From NCBI RefSeq assembly GCF_014647155.1, contig NZ_BMOQ01000007.1, positions 124,001 through 188,000 on the forward strand: 64,000 nt of DNA. The letters are read 5' to 3'. Position 1 is the stretch's first letter; each line of letters opens with the position of its first letter. This DNA is from Halarchaeum nitratireducens (GTDB lineage: Archaea > Halobacteriota > Halobacteria > Halobacteriales > Halobacteriaceae). The notes under the pieces are model-generated. The model made no database searches. It had not been told where the DNA came from and saw only the letters and a list, made by a program, of their open reading frames with translations. Both the position numbers and the translations under genes were made by a program. Positions 42,932 through 51,138 of the stretch are shown piece after piece.

Positions 42932-43734
42932 GTGCAACGAGCTGAGACGATTGCCGTGCACGCTCCGGTCTCGCTATGCGGGTCGTGGTCGGACGTGCGG
43001 AACTCGGGTCCATCGCCGGTCTTGCACGCGACGCTGACGGGCTCGCGCTCGGGGGCAGGAACCGCCTCAGGGGCGTTGAGACTGGAACTATCGGTGTGGT
43101 CGGTGTCGATTCGCCGCTGTCGGACTGGACGTTGGTCGTCTCGAATCCCTCATCCCTTTGGGGGACCAACACTCGCGAGCGCCGAAGAGACACTGACCAC
43201 GACCACGAGAACTCCGAATCACCCACTGAAAGCGGTAGCAGAATTCGAGAGTAGTCGGGGGAAATCAACGAGCGGTACGTGCGGCCACATCAGAAACAGT
43301 CTCGAAAACAGCACTGGTGGCGACAGAGAACGGTAGCACTACGCAGAGATGGAGCCGATCGATCGGGCCACCACATCCTCGGTGCGGACGACGGTCTCGC
43401 TGACCAGCAGTCCCCCGCGTGAGCAGCGGTGACGGGACGCTCGAACTCGACGTGGGTGATGGTGTCCCGATCGATTTCGAACGACTCTCACTCATCGCCG
43501 AGCGTCTCGGCGACGCTACTCGCTCCGCGATCGACGAGTCGTCGCCGACTGCACCAGACCGACTCGTCTGTGTCTTCGAGCCCGCGCTCTATCCGGTACG
43601 CGTCGGAGAAGCGCGCCGTACCCCGCGTCGAAGTTAGACATACGTGTAGTTATATCCTAAATATCCCGCTCTAACACGCCACATGGGCTTTTTATTCAAA
43701 GCATTTATACATAGATGGGGCGGACGGGTGAACG
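42932..43734. other. About 800 bp without a recognised gene
   Basis: Short open frames exist on both strands (e.g. 42976-43254 and 43419-43637), but none has codon use or motifs that I can tie to a family. The last 100 bp (43635-43734) are AT-rich, with TATCCTAAATATCC and TTTATACATAG, and probably hold the promoter of the symporter operon. The remainder may be decayed accessory DNA. Confidence 0.45.
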
Positions 43735-43881
43735 ATGCCAGACGGAAACTCGACTACCCTGTTATACCTGTTCGGGCCGTTCGCCGTGTACTTGGCGATG
43801 CTCGTCGTCTACTACGTCTGGGAGGGCAGACGGGAGCGTCGCCTCCACGAGACGTACGAGACGGAGGGCGAGCATGCCTAG
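43735..43881 (+). CDS. Symporter small accessory membrane protein
   Basis: This 48-residue protein (MPDGNSTTLLYLFGPFAVYL, AMLVVYYVWEGRRERRLHET, YETEGEHA) has one hydrophobic helix followed by a positively charged stretch. It overlaps the start of the sodium:solute symporter by 8 bp. Many haloarchaeal SSS transporters are preceded by such a short partner, so it is probably a structural accessory. TTTATACATAG (43704-43714) is a good TATA element about 25 bp before the start. Confidence 0.8.
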   Translation: MPDGNSTTLLYLFGPFAVYLAMLVVYYVWEGRRERRLHETYETEGEHA

Positions 43882-45535
43882 TGGGATCGCGGGCGCCGCG
43901 GGCACGTGGGTGCTCGGCACGTTCGCCGCGTACCTCCTCGTCCTCCTCGGGATCGGCCTCTACTCCTCGCAGTTGATGGACACCGTCGACGACTACGTCA
44001 TCGGCGGCCGCGAGGTCGGCCCCGTCGTCACTGGGTTCTCCGAGCGCGCCTCCGAGATGAGCGGCTGGCTCACCCTCGGCGTCCCCGGCGACGCCTACAA
44101 CACCGGCGTCATGGCGTTCTACAACGGCCTCGGCATGATCCCGGCCGACCTCTTCGCGTGGGCGGGCATGGCCAAGCGCCTCCGCAAGTACTCCGAGATC
44201 GTCCGCGCCGTCACGCTCCCGACGTTCTTCGCGACGCGCCTCCAGGACGACACCGGCCTCGTGAAGGGCATCTCCGCCGTGCTGCTCATGCTCTTCGAGG
44301 GCGGCTACGTCGGCGCGCAGATCGTCGCCGCCGGCACCCTCCTCCAGGTCCTCACCGGCGTCTCCCCGCTCGTGGGGATCCTCGCCGGCGGCGTCATCGT
44401 CGTCGGCTACACGATGCTCGGCGGCTATTTCGCCGTCGCGTGGTCCGACTACTTCCAGGGCGCCATCATCCTCGCCGCCTTCATCCTCCTGCCCGTCCTC
44501 GCGTTCACCACCTACGGACTCCCCTTCGACGACCTCGCCGCGATGGGCGGCGGCCTCTCCAGCGTCACCGCCGGAATGACCGGCTGGGCCGCCGTCTTCG
44601 GCATCATCAGCTACGCCGCGATCGGCCTCGGCATCCCCGGCAACCCGCACGTGATGGTGCGCTTCATGGGCATCGACGAAGTCGAGAACATCCGTCTCGC
44701 CGCCGTCGTCGCCCAGCTCTTCATGTTCGTCGCGTACATCGGCGCCGGCTTCGTCGGCCTCTACGGCCTCGTCGTCTTCGGCGGCGGTATCTCCAACACG
44801 GACAACGTCATGCCGATGCTCACCCTCGACCTCTTCCCCGGCTGGCTCGCCGGCATCATCCTCGCCGCCGCGCTCGCCGCGATGATGTCGAGCGCGGACT
44901 CCCAGCTCCTCGTCGCCACCAGCGCCGTCGTCGAGGACGTCTACCACGGCTTCGTCGACCCCGACGCGAGCGACGAGACCCTCGTGCGGTACTCCCAGCT
45001 CGTCACGCTCGCGCTCGGCGCCAGCAGCATCGTCTTCGCGTACGTCGCGAAGGACACTCCCATCTACACGCTCGTCCTCGACTACGCCTGGGGCGGCCTC
45101 GGCGCCGCCATCGGCCCGACGCTCATCGCCGCGCTCTGGTGGAAGCGCGTCACCGCGACGGGCTCCGCTGCGAGCATGATCGTCGGCGCCGGGACGATGA
45201 TCCTCTGGACGCAGCTCTCGACCGTCCTCGGCGCGCTCGGCCTCGGCGGCCTCACCGAGGGCTCGGGCTTCGTTGCGAACTTCCTCGGCGTCTACGGGCT
45301 CTTCCCCGCGTTCATCCTCTCCGTCCTCGTCCTCGTCGTCGTCTCCCTCCTCACCCAGCCCCCGGAGGGCGTCGACGAGCACTTCGACGTCTTCGATAAA
45401 CCCCTCGCGGCCGTCGTCGAGGAGGACACCCCGGAGTACGCGACCGACGGCGGGCGCGACTACGCCCCGAAGGCCGTCACTGAGACCGACACCATCCGCG
45501 CGCACGTCGACGCCGCGGACTACTGGGAGGAGTAG
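43874..45535 (+). CDS. Sodium:solute symporter (SSS family)
   Basis: This 553-residue protein has about 13 membrane helices. The signature GFSERASEMSGWLTLGVPGD and, later, AAALAAMMSSADSQLLVATS and 'SAVVEDVY' are those of SSS-family transporters of the PutP/PanF type (the second contains the Na2-site serines). The start at 43874 is inside the upstream gene; a longer frame is artefactual. The substrate could be proline, pantothenate or another organic solute. It is followed directly by a soluble protein in the same operon. Confidence 0.92.
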   Translation: MPSGIAGAAGTWVLGTFAAYLLVLLGIGLYSSQLMDTVDDYVIGGREVGPVVTGFSERASEMSGWLTLGVPGDAYNTGVMAFYNGLGMIPADLFAWAGMAKRLRKYSEIVRAVTLPTFFATRLQDDTGLVKGISAVLLMLFEGGYVGAQIVAAGTLLQVLTGVSPLVGILAGGVIVVGYTMLGGYFAVAWSDYFQGAIILAAFILLPVLAFTTYGLPFDDLAAMGGGLSSVTAGMTGWAAVFGIISYAAIGLGIPGNPHVMVRFMGIDEVENIRLAAVVAQLFMFVAYIGAGFVGLYGLVVFGGGISNTDNVMPMLTLDLFPGWLAGIILAAALAAMMSSADSQLLVATSAVVEDVYHGFVDPDASDETLVRYSQLVTLALGASSIVFAYVAKDTPIYTLVLDYAWGGLGAAIGPTLIAALWWKRVTATGSAASMIVGAGTMILWTQLSTVLGALGLGGLTEGSGFVANFLGVYGLFPAFILSVLVLVVVSLLTQPPEGVDEHFDVFDKPLAAVVEEDTPEYATDGGRDYAPKAVTETDTIRAHVDAADYWEE

Positions 45536-46045
45536 ATGGCCGCCGAACCCACCGACGACGCGCCCGACCCGCGAACCGGCACGCGTCGTGCGTCCGCGAC
45601 CCTCGACGTCATCCCGCCGCACGTTGAGCGCGGTGACGTGGACGCCGACGGCCGCGTCGGCGCCGTCGCCTACCCCTACCGGGTCTACGAGGCGAACGCC
45701 ACGATCGAGCGGGCGTTCCTCCCGGAGCGCGAGGTGTCGTACGTCGCGAGCGTCGACCGCGCACGCAACCTCGTCCTCCGCGCCGACACCGTCCCGGACG
45801 TCGAATCGAACGACGTCGACGACGTGCTCGTGCTCCCCGCCGACCTCCCCGCGGAGCTCTGCCGCGAGCGCGCCCACGACACCGTCTTCGAGTGGACGGC
45901 GCGGAAGTTCGCGCTCGGGAGCGCTCCCGACGTCGACCTCGGGCGCGGCGTCGACGCCCGCAAGCTCTTCTGGCTCGCCGAGCGCGACGACGGCGACGTC
46001 ATCGTCGACAGCGCCACCGGCGACGAGTCGCGCCTCGACGGCTGA
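45536..46045 (+). CDS. Soluble protein of unknown function downstream of the symporter
   Basis: This 169-residue acidic protein has its ATG immediately after the symporter stop. It contains GAVAYPYRVYEANATIERAF and RNLVLRADTVPDVESNDVDD, and a tail with DVIVDSATGDESRLDG. The beta-rich pattern gives no motif that I recognise. Because the stop and start codons abut, it is translationally linked with the symporter and might be its regulatory or substrate-handling partner. Confidence 0.65.
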   Translation: MAAEPTDDAPDPRTGTRRASATLDVIPPHVERGDVDADGRVGAVAYPYRVYEANATIERAFLPEREVSYVASVDRARNLVLRADTVPDVESNDVDDVLVLPADLPAELCRERAHDTVFEWTARKFALGSAPDVDLGRGVDARKLFWLAERDDGDVIVDSATGDESRLDG

Positions 46046-46192
46046 TCGACTCGTCCTCTCGCGGCGAGAAGTGGAGATCGACGGAGCGTCTCCCCTTCAC
46101 GCACCGAGGGCACGTCTACGCCGCGCTCCTCGCGCTCGTCCCGTGTCGCCGGTGTCCGAACGCATTTCGGATCGGCAGTCCAACGCGTCGCT

Positions 46193-46507
46193 ATGACACG
46201 AACCGCCGTCATCGCCGGTGTCGGCCCCGGACTGGGTGCGTCACTCGCCCGAACGTTCGCCGCGGAGGGCTGTCGAGTCGCGCTGTTCGCGCGCTCGACG
46301 GCGTACATCGAGGAGCTCGCCGACGACCCCCCCGATCCGGGTGAGGGACTCGCGGTCACGGTCGATCTCGCGGACGTCGAGGCGATCCGCGAGGCCTTCG
46401 GGACCGTCCGCGAGGAATTCGGCCCCGTGGACGTCCTCGTGAACCACGCGAGCGCGGCGTCGTGGACCGGCCTCATGGACAGGGACGTTGTGAAAGGCGA
46501 AAACTGA
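46193..46507 (+). pseudogene. Short-chain dehydrogenase truncated after about 100 codons
   Basis: The frame MTRTAVIAGVGPGLGASLAR (Rossmann GxGxGLG) and REEFGPVDVLVNHASAASWT is a normal SDR N-terminus. It stops after SWTGLMDRDVVKGEN at 46507, where the catalytic YxxxK half should follow. The break coincides with the start of the orc1-like remnant and origin repeat at 46515, so the gene seems to have been cut by integration of the neighbouring replicon. Confidence 0.75.
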
Positions 46508-46514
46508 GAGAGAC

Positions 46515-46533
46515 ACACCACCTCCAGATTGTT
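46515..46533. repeat. Origin repeat of family B, isolated copy at the island edge
   Basis: ACACCACCTCCAGATTGTT is a close match to the inverted repeats that flank the second orc1 gene (ACACCACCCTCAGATTGTT at 52343 and 52403). It lies just before a decayed copy of the end of that gene. Confidence 0.75.
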
Positions 46534-46569
46534 AGCGTTGAGTAGTCGGTCCAATACCTGCGGGGAGTG

Positions 46570-46650
46570 TTCTCTCAAGGGGTGTTCAATTCACTAAGGA
46601 CGTCACGAACGACCTCGTACGCGATGTCACTCTCCTATATGTAGTAGAAG
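46570..46650 (-). pseudogene. Decayed C-terminal end of an orc1/cdc6 gene
   Basis: On the minus strand the text reads YYI, stop, ESDIAYEVVRDVLSELNT, against YYTWESDIAYGVVRDVLDEL of the intact gene ending at 52461. Flanking DNA is also alike: TGTTCTCTCAAGGGGTGTTC matches TGTTCTCTCAGGGGGTGTTC (52453-52472). It is a direct copy about 6 kb away from the intact one, with a stop codon inside. Confidence 0.8.
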
Positions 46651-46800
46651 CTCATGATCTGGAAAATAATCATCTTGGTAATGACTTGGATGTTGTTCCT
46701 GCAGACTACCCTGCCAGATGCACAGAAGTCCCGCTGACCCATCTCGGGACAACCGCGTCTCCCTTCTTTGTGTCGTGTCGTTGGTTGATCGTACGGAGAC

Positions 46801-46936
46801 AGTACGTTTCGTATGCTTTGTCGCAGGTGGTCTCTCCAGTCCCCTCATCGGGGGAGTACAATTCGTATGCTTTCCCCACGTTCGTCCCGATGGGCCGACA
46901 ATATATCGGCGGGGGACAGTACATTTCGTATGTTAT
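46801..46936. repeat. Origin repeats of family A upstream of orc1 gene 1 (three copies)
   Basis: AGTACGTTTCGTATGCTTT (46801-46819), AGTACAATTCGTATGCTTT (46855-46873) and AGTACATTTCGTATGTTAT (46918-46936) are same-oriented copies. Inverted copies lie behind the same orc1 gene. This arrangement of ORB-like boxes around an orc1/cdc6 gene is typical of archaeal replication origins. ACAATATATCGGC (46899-46911) between copies 2 and 3 is AT-rich and may be part of the unwinding region. Confidence 0.8.
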
Positions 46937-47043
46937 CTGCCCATAAATGCGGTCTTAGAACTATATGAGGCGGACGATATTAGCAATCGAAGCAAGCGAA
47001 AGGTAGTTTTATATGTTAACTCGCCGATGGCTCTGTTACGCAC

Positions 47044-48243
47044 ATGGTCACGTCGTTCGATGATTTCACAGATACGCTCTTCGCAGACAAGAGCGTCCTC
47101 ACTGAGCGCCACCAACCTGACGAGATTCTCGAACGCGATGACGAGATTGAGCAATATCACTACGCCCTCCGAGACATTCTATTTGGTCGCGATCCGGAGA
47201 ACATCATGCTCTACGGGAAGGCCGGACTTGGAAAAACTGCGGTCACGAACTACATGATGGCTGAGCTTCAAGAGGCAGTCGCAGAGCGCCCCGCAGCGGA
47301 TGACCTCTACGTACACCAGATTAACTGCAACGGAATGACCCTCTACCAGACGCTCCGCTATCTCGTCAACGACCTCCTCCCGCCGAACGCGAGTGAGTTT
47401 CCGAAACGTGGCCTTGGGGTCACTGACGCGTTTGAAGAACTCTACGATCAACTCAATCAACGGGGCGGCACACATCTTCTTGTGTTCGACGAGATCGATC
47501 ACCTCGACGACGTCGACACCCTACTCTACGAACTCCCGCGAGCGCCCTCGAACGGAAAGCTCACCGACGCTAAGGTCGGCGTGATCGGAATCTCGAACAA
47601 CTACACGTTCCGGAAGAGTCTCTCGTCGAAGGTTCGAGACACCCTGATGGAGACGGAAATCTCGTTCGGATCGTACGATGCAGAGGAGTTGCGGACAATC
47701 CTCTCGGATAGAGCTGAACGCGCATTCGTTGAGGGGACATGCGACGAGGCAGCCATCGCGAAAGCAGCAGCTCTCGCGGCACGCGATATGGGGAACGCCC
47801 GCCAAGCGATCGATATGCTCCGGGTTGGCGCTGAAGTTGCTGAGGAGAACGGCGATTTACAAGTCACCGACGCCCACATCAGCGATGCTCAAGAGCGGGT
47901 ACGGCGTGGGCGTCTGCAGAACCGAATTCGCGATCAGACGCAGCATGCCCAATACGTCCTTGAGACGATCGCACTTCTTGAGCAAAGGGATCGTGCACCG
48001 ACACGTTCCAAGGAGATCAAGGAGCATTACGAGGGCGTTGCAGAGTCATGGGCCTCTGATCCCCTTACCACGCTCAAGAGCATTCAGGATCACCTCGCGG
48101 ACCTCCACATGCTTGGCTTCCTTACCCGTCACGACAAAAACGATGGCCTAAGTGGTGGACAACACTACGAGTACGAGCTCGACCTTGACGCGGATCTCGT
48201 TTTGGAGACGCGCCAGACGATCGAGGGAGCCGATATTCGCTGA
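47044..48243 (+). CDS. orc1: Orc1/Cdc6 replication initiator (gene 1)
   Basis: This 399-residue AAA+ protein has Walker A GKAGLGKT (residues 58-65), Walker B LLVFDEIDHL (about 149-158), sensor-1-like VIGISNNYTF and the C-terminal winged helix (TRSKEIKEHYEGVAESWASD). It binds origin repeats and recruits the MCM helicase. It is bracketed by family A repeats on both sides, which marks a self-contained origin. GTTTTATATGTTAAC (47007-47021) is a good promoter about 25 bp before the ATG. The protein is clearly different from the second Orc1 in the window. Confidence 0.94.
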   Translation: MVTSFDDFTDTLFADKSVLTERHQPDEILERDDEIEQYHYALRDILFGRDPENIMLYGKAGLGKTAVTNYMMAELQEAVAERPAADDLYVHQINCNGMTLYQTLRYLVNDLLPPNASEFPKRGLGVTDAFEELYDQLNQRGGTHLLVFDEIDHLDDVDTLLYELPRAPSNGKLTDAKVGVIGISNNYTFRKSLSSKVRDTLMETEISFGSYDAEELRTILSDRAERAFVEGTCDEAAIAKAAALAARDMGNARQAIDMLRVGAEVAEENGDLQVTDAHISDAQERVRRGRLQNRIRDQTQHAQYVLETIALLEQRDRAPTRSKEIKEHYEGVAESWASDPLTTLKSIQDHLADLHMLGFLTRHDKNDGLSGGQHYEYELDLDADLVLETRQTIEGADIR

Positions 48244-48333
48244 ATACGTGACGAGAGCATCGAAACAGATTGCTTGATCCGTCTTCAAGACGCCTGCGAA
48301 CAGTGCTGTCCTCTCGTGTCGTCCGATGTGGAG

Positions 48334-48414
48334 AGCATACGAAACGTACTGTGTTGGAGGACACAGCACAACGGATCACTCTCTGCTGCTCTCCAAAAGC
48401 ATACGAAACGTACT
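48334..48414. repeat. Origin repeats of family A downstream of orc1 gene 1 (two inverted copies)
   Basis: AGCATACGAAACGTACT (48334-48350) and AAAGCATACGAAACGTACT (48396-48414) are reverse complements of the upstream repeats. The orc1 gene is thus flanked by repeats facing each other. The second copy ends 6 bp before the stop codon of the small leftward gene. Confidence 0.8.
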
Positions 48415-48419
48415 GCCTC

Positions 48420-48560
48420 TCACTCGTGTTCGAGTGCGTCGTAGATCCCGCGGTTCGCGTCCCGGTCTGCTGCTGCGACTCGACGCACGAGTTCTCCTCG
48501 AATGTCTTCCATCACGTCGTCAAGCGGAGTGGCTGATTCAGCTCCTTCCTCAGTCGCCAT
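48420..48560 (-). CDS. Putative small partner (antitoxin-like) of the Doc-family protein
   Basis: This 46-residue acidic protein (MATEEGAESATPLDDVMEDI, then RGELVRRVAAADRDANRGIY) is encoded just downstream of the Doc-like gene. A longer start at 48611 (63 residues) would overlap the Doc gene by 26 bp; the ATG at 48560 avoids this. Doc-type toxins usually have a small antitoxin encoded beside them, most often upstream; here it is downstream. The antitoxin role is inferred from position and size. Confidence 0.5.
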   Translation of the reverse strand: MATEEGAESATPLDDVMEDIRGELVRRVAAADRDANRGIYDALEHE

Positions 48561-48585
48561 GATTGAGATCCCGGTCCGAGTGCCG

Positions 48586-49074
48586 TTAATCGTTCGGGTC
48601 TGCTGAGTCACCGGTTAGTTCCGCTAGTCCGTACTGAATGATGTCGTCACGCCACTGTTCGATTTCTCCCGCCAAGTCTATGTTCTCGGTCTGTGATCGC
48701 AGGTAATCGATCGTCTCTCCTTCGTCGACGGTTGCCTCATCGGTTCCGAACTGCTTGAGGACCGAGATGATCTCGTCGTCGTAGTCGAATTGGTAGCCAT
48801 TGAGAAAGTAGAAGACTGACGTCGTGTTGAGTGCAGTCCGTTTGTTGGCGTCGACAAACGGATGGTTAGTCACCAACAGGCGGAGCAGGTGAAACGCCTT
48901 CTCGTGAATCGTTTCAGGTACCGCTCCAAACGCCCCCTCTTCGATGTAGGTCAGCGCGAACGCAATGTCTCCCTGGTTCTGGATACCGGACGCTGTGTCT
49001 GTGTATTCTGCGACGATATCGTCGTAGATGGCAAGAACGTTCCCCACGGATGGATACCAGAACGACTCAGCCAT
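48586..49074 (-). CDS. Fic/Doc (death-on-curing) family protein
   Basis: This 162-residue protein has the Doc version of the Fic motif, HPFVDANKRTAL, at residues 71-82, with the catalytic-type histidine and NKR loop intact. The helix before it (HEKAFHLLRLLVTN) and after it (TSVFYFLNGYQFDYDDEI) match the Fic core. Doc proteins phosphorylate EF-Tu in bacteria; in an archaeon the target could be the elongation factor or something else. It belongs to a likely toxin-antitoxin pair in the replicon-like island and may help its maintenance. Confidence 0.87.
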   Translation of the reverse strand: MAESFWYPSVGNVLAIYDDIVAEYTDTASGIQNQGDIAFALTYIEEGAFGAVPETIHEKAFHLLRLLVTNHPFVDANKRTALNTTSVFYFLNGYQFDYDDEIISVLKQFGTDEATVDEGETIDYLRSQTENIDLAGEIEQWRDDIIQYGLAELTGDSADPND

Positions 49075-49228
49075 TCGGTTGTACTTCCAAGCTGAGTCGG
49101 TGTAACCCTTTTCGTCGTCCAGAATCGGGCTTCGCTGAATCCCCCACTACTGTTGAGCAGTGCATTCGTCGTGACCTAACGATTTGACTATCGACTATCG
49201 CGGTGTAGGACATGGCGCCCTCTCTCTT

Positions 49229-49753
49229 CTAGAACTGGGTTGTGTCAGGTTCGTCGGGTTTGAACGAGTCGGAACCATCGCCACCACGGCGGCCGAGGAA
49301 GACGATGGCGTCGAGGGCGCCGCGGGTAAAACGGGCTTCGTACGACCAGAAGAATCCGTCCCTGATGTCGTCGCGCGACCCGTGGAACTCGAAGGTTCCG
49401 TGCATGTTGTGGTCAAGCCAGAACTCTTCGGCGACGGTCTGCGTTCGCGGTGCCGCCGGGGAGAGCCCCCGTTCGAGGCAGTCGCTCAGAGTCGCGTCCT
49501 CACAGAACGCGACGTAGTCCGCCCACGAGTCGAAGCCGTGCGATTCCGCCTCAGCTCGTTTCTCCGACTCCGTCTTCTCCCGGAATTCCTCTTCGTGGCG
49601 GAGAAGGCGTCCATCCGTAGTGAGCTTGTACTGCTGTCCGGCCGGGTAGCCGATGTCCTTCGTCTGCCACTCGATCTCGCTCGGCCGTCGGTCTGCGGGG
49701 AACTTCGGAAGGTCAATCTCGTCTTCGACGACGAGCGGGTCGTACATCCCCAT
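49229..49753 (-). CDS. Haloarchaeal protein of unknown function
   Basis: This 174-residue acidic protein starts MGMYDPLVVEDEIDLPKFPA, followed by WQTKDIGYPAGQQYKLTTDG. That is a conserved start of a family of haloarchaeal accessory proteins whose role I do not know. The middle is Glu/Lys-rich (REKTESEKRAEAESHGF) and the end is DAIVFLGRRGGDGSDSFKPD. A start 10 codons earlier (49783) is possible, but MGMYDPL is the family-like start. It is encoded alone. Confidence 0.65.
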   Translation of the reverse strand: MGMYDPLVVEDEIDLPKFPADRRPSEIEWQTKDIGYPAGQQYKLTTDGRLLRHEEEFREKTESEKRAEAESHGFDSWADYVAFCEDATLSDCLERGLSPAAPRTQTVAEEFWLDHNMHGTFEFHGSRDDIRDGFFWSYEARFTRGALDAIVFLGRRGGDGSDSFKPDEPDTTQF

Positions 49754-50078
49754 AGGTATCTCCGATTCGCGGAGCGGGCGCAAAATCCTTCCGTCGACTC
49801 GATCCGCTTCGGTGTGGGCTGAGTGCGACCTCTCGTTCTGCTCTCGGTATTACGACGAGATGAGTGTCGACTCAGACCGACATCGTGGGCCACACGTCGA
49901 CCCTCACTCTTCGCTGTCGTTCTCGATGCCGCATTGGTTCTTCGCTTCCGAGATCGACATCGTCCGTCCAATCAGACAGAGTCACTCAAGCGACTACCAA
50001 CGGCTCTTTCTCTTTCGCTTCGACCCCAAGCGACTAGGACGGGGCGACTCAATGCCGTTTGGACATCATTTCACGACG
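49754..50078. other. Intergenic region without a recognised gene
   Basis: These 325 bp lie between the unknown protein and the HTH gene. Short open frames on the plus strand (e.g. 49823 onward) have no recognisable motif and look like chance frames. No repeat of either origin family is seen here. Confidence 0.5.
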
Positions 50079-50510
50079 TCATGCGTGAGCGCGTTCACTG
50101 CCCGGCTCGCCGACGACCTCGATGTCGAGGTGGATGCGTTCGTAGGGGATGATGGGGCGCTTTGCGCGGCCGTCCTGCTCGAAGTAGACGATGTGTTGGT
50201 TGGCGAGAACCTGGACGTCGGCGTGGACATCGGCATAGTTGCGGTCGAGGCGGTCGGCGAGATCGCTGATACTGTCCGGTGTTTCGGTCATGATAGCGCG
50301 CATGACCGCCAGGCGACGGTCGGTGAGAAGCTTGCGGATCTCGGCGACGCTCTCGAACGTCCGCACGGCTTCGTCCGCAACGCCCTCGGAGCCGGCTTGG
50401 TCGATGGCGCGGTCGAAGACATCGTCCATGCCGCCGACGGTGATACGGAGGGTGCTGGGGTAGTTCTCTGCGTCGGCCTCGGGGTCGTCGGAATGGGTGT
50501 TATCGTTCAT
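50079..50510 (-). CDS. HTH protein of the HVO_A0114 type (antitoxin-like partner of TumE)
   Basis: This 143-residue protein has a MarR-like winged helix at the centre: LLTDRRLAVMRAIMTETPDS, ISDLADRLDRNYADVHADVQ, then YFEQDGRAKRPIIPY (the wing). This is the haloarchaeal HVO_A0114-type DNA-binding family. It is translated after an 11-bp overlap with the upstream TumE-like gene. The pair resembles a TumE/TumA toxin-antitoxin module in which the HTH protein neutralises the partner and represses the operon; that role is inferred. Confidence 0.8.
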   Translation of the reverse strand: MNDNTHSDDPEADAENYPSTLRITVGGMDDVFDRAIDQAGSEGVADEAVRTFESVAEIRKLLTDRRLAVMRAIMTETPDSISDLADRLDRNYADVHADVQVLANQHIVYFEQDGRAKRPIIPYERIHLDIEVVGEPGSERAHA

Positions 50511-50805
50511 AGTCGGTTACTTCCTCCCGGAAGTTGGCGAGGTGGGCGTTGAGGTCCTCGAATTTGATGCCGTTGACGTCTTCTTCGCCGTTGGTCCATT
50601 CGTGGCGATGGTGATGGCCAGCGTCGTGAAGAGGGATCTGAGAGCTATCGTACCGAAGGAACTCGTCGCCGGTCTCCGGGTCATAGTACTGGAACCGGTA
50701 GTTGTACCCTCCGGGATAGTCCGTGCTCTCGACGGCGAAGAGCCGGATTCGTGTCCCATCCGCGAGGATGATGTCTTCATCGACGTGGACGTCGCCCTCA
50801 GCCAT
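50500..50805 (-). CDS. TumE-family (DUF6516) toxin-like protein
   Basis: This 101-residue protein (MAEGDVHVDEDIILADGTRI, then YNYRFQYYDPETGDEFLRYD, and HDAGHHHRHEW) matches the TumE/DUF6516 layout. A beta-rich start with RYxYYD is followed by a histidine-rich HHHHE-like loop and a C-terminal 'DLNAHLANFREEV' helix. The ATG at 50805 is preferred to an upstream ATG at 50835 that adds a non-conserved stretch. It is followed by the HTH gene with an 11-bp overlap. TATTGGCTAATAGCCAATAG (50844-50863), just upstream, contains a perfect palindrome, CTATTGGC/GCCAATAG-like, that could be the operator. Confidence 0.75.
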   Translation of the reverse strand: MAEGDVHVDEDIILADGTRIRLFAVESTDYPGGYNYRFQYYDPETGDEFLRYDSSQIPLHDAGHHHRHEWTNGEEDVNGIKFEDLNAHLANFREEVTDYER

Positions 50806-50843
50806 CGATACTAGAGGGTACAACCCAATATACAATAAGATTA

Positions 50844-50863
50844 TTGGCTAATAGCCAATAGTA
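50844..50863. promoter_or_regulatory. Palindrome upstream of the TumE-like/HTH operon
   Basis: TATTGGC-TA-ATAGCCAATA is nearly symmetric (TATTGGC with GCCAATA) and lies about 40 bp before the TumE-like start in an AT-rich stretch that includes CAATATACAATAAG. The HTH product of the operon is the natural candidate to bind it. This is inference. Confidence 0.45.
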
Positions 50864-51138
50864 CTATTTGTTGCTGCCTTCATCTGACTGGTCACTACCA
50901 GCGAGCGCATCGAGGACGTCTCGCTGCTCCTCAAGCCGGCCCCGCGTCGTGCTCGCTCTTTCTCCCACGCTATACCGCGGCGAAGAAGGGGGGACCAAGC
51001 GACAGTCGGGCTCCTTCGGTGGAATCAGACGTTTCCGTCTGTGTTCAAGCAGCGTTGCTGAACGGAGGGGCAGGCCGCTTCCCTGCTCGTGCTGACTTCT
51101 CCACTGAGGAAGCGGTGCAACTCTTCGATTGAGCGACT
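50864..51138. other. Intergenic region between the TumE-like operon and the epimerase gene
   Basis: An open frame on the minus strand ends RLEEQRDVLDALAGSDQSDE and could be the tail of a lost protein, but it lacks a start outside the epimerase gene. No other feature is recognised in these bases. Confidence 0.4.

Noticed and set aside
42976-43637. Small proteins at 42976-43254 and 43419-43637
   Set aside because: No recognisable motif, no clear promoter or ribosome site, and equally long frames on the other strand.
43754-45877. A 707-codon leftward frame over the symporter
   Set aside because: It is extremely rich in Glu, Asp, Arg and Gly with no motif, and lies opposite a clear SSS transporter.
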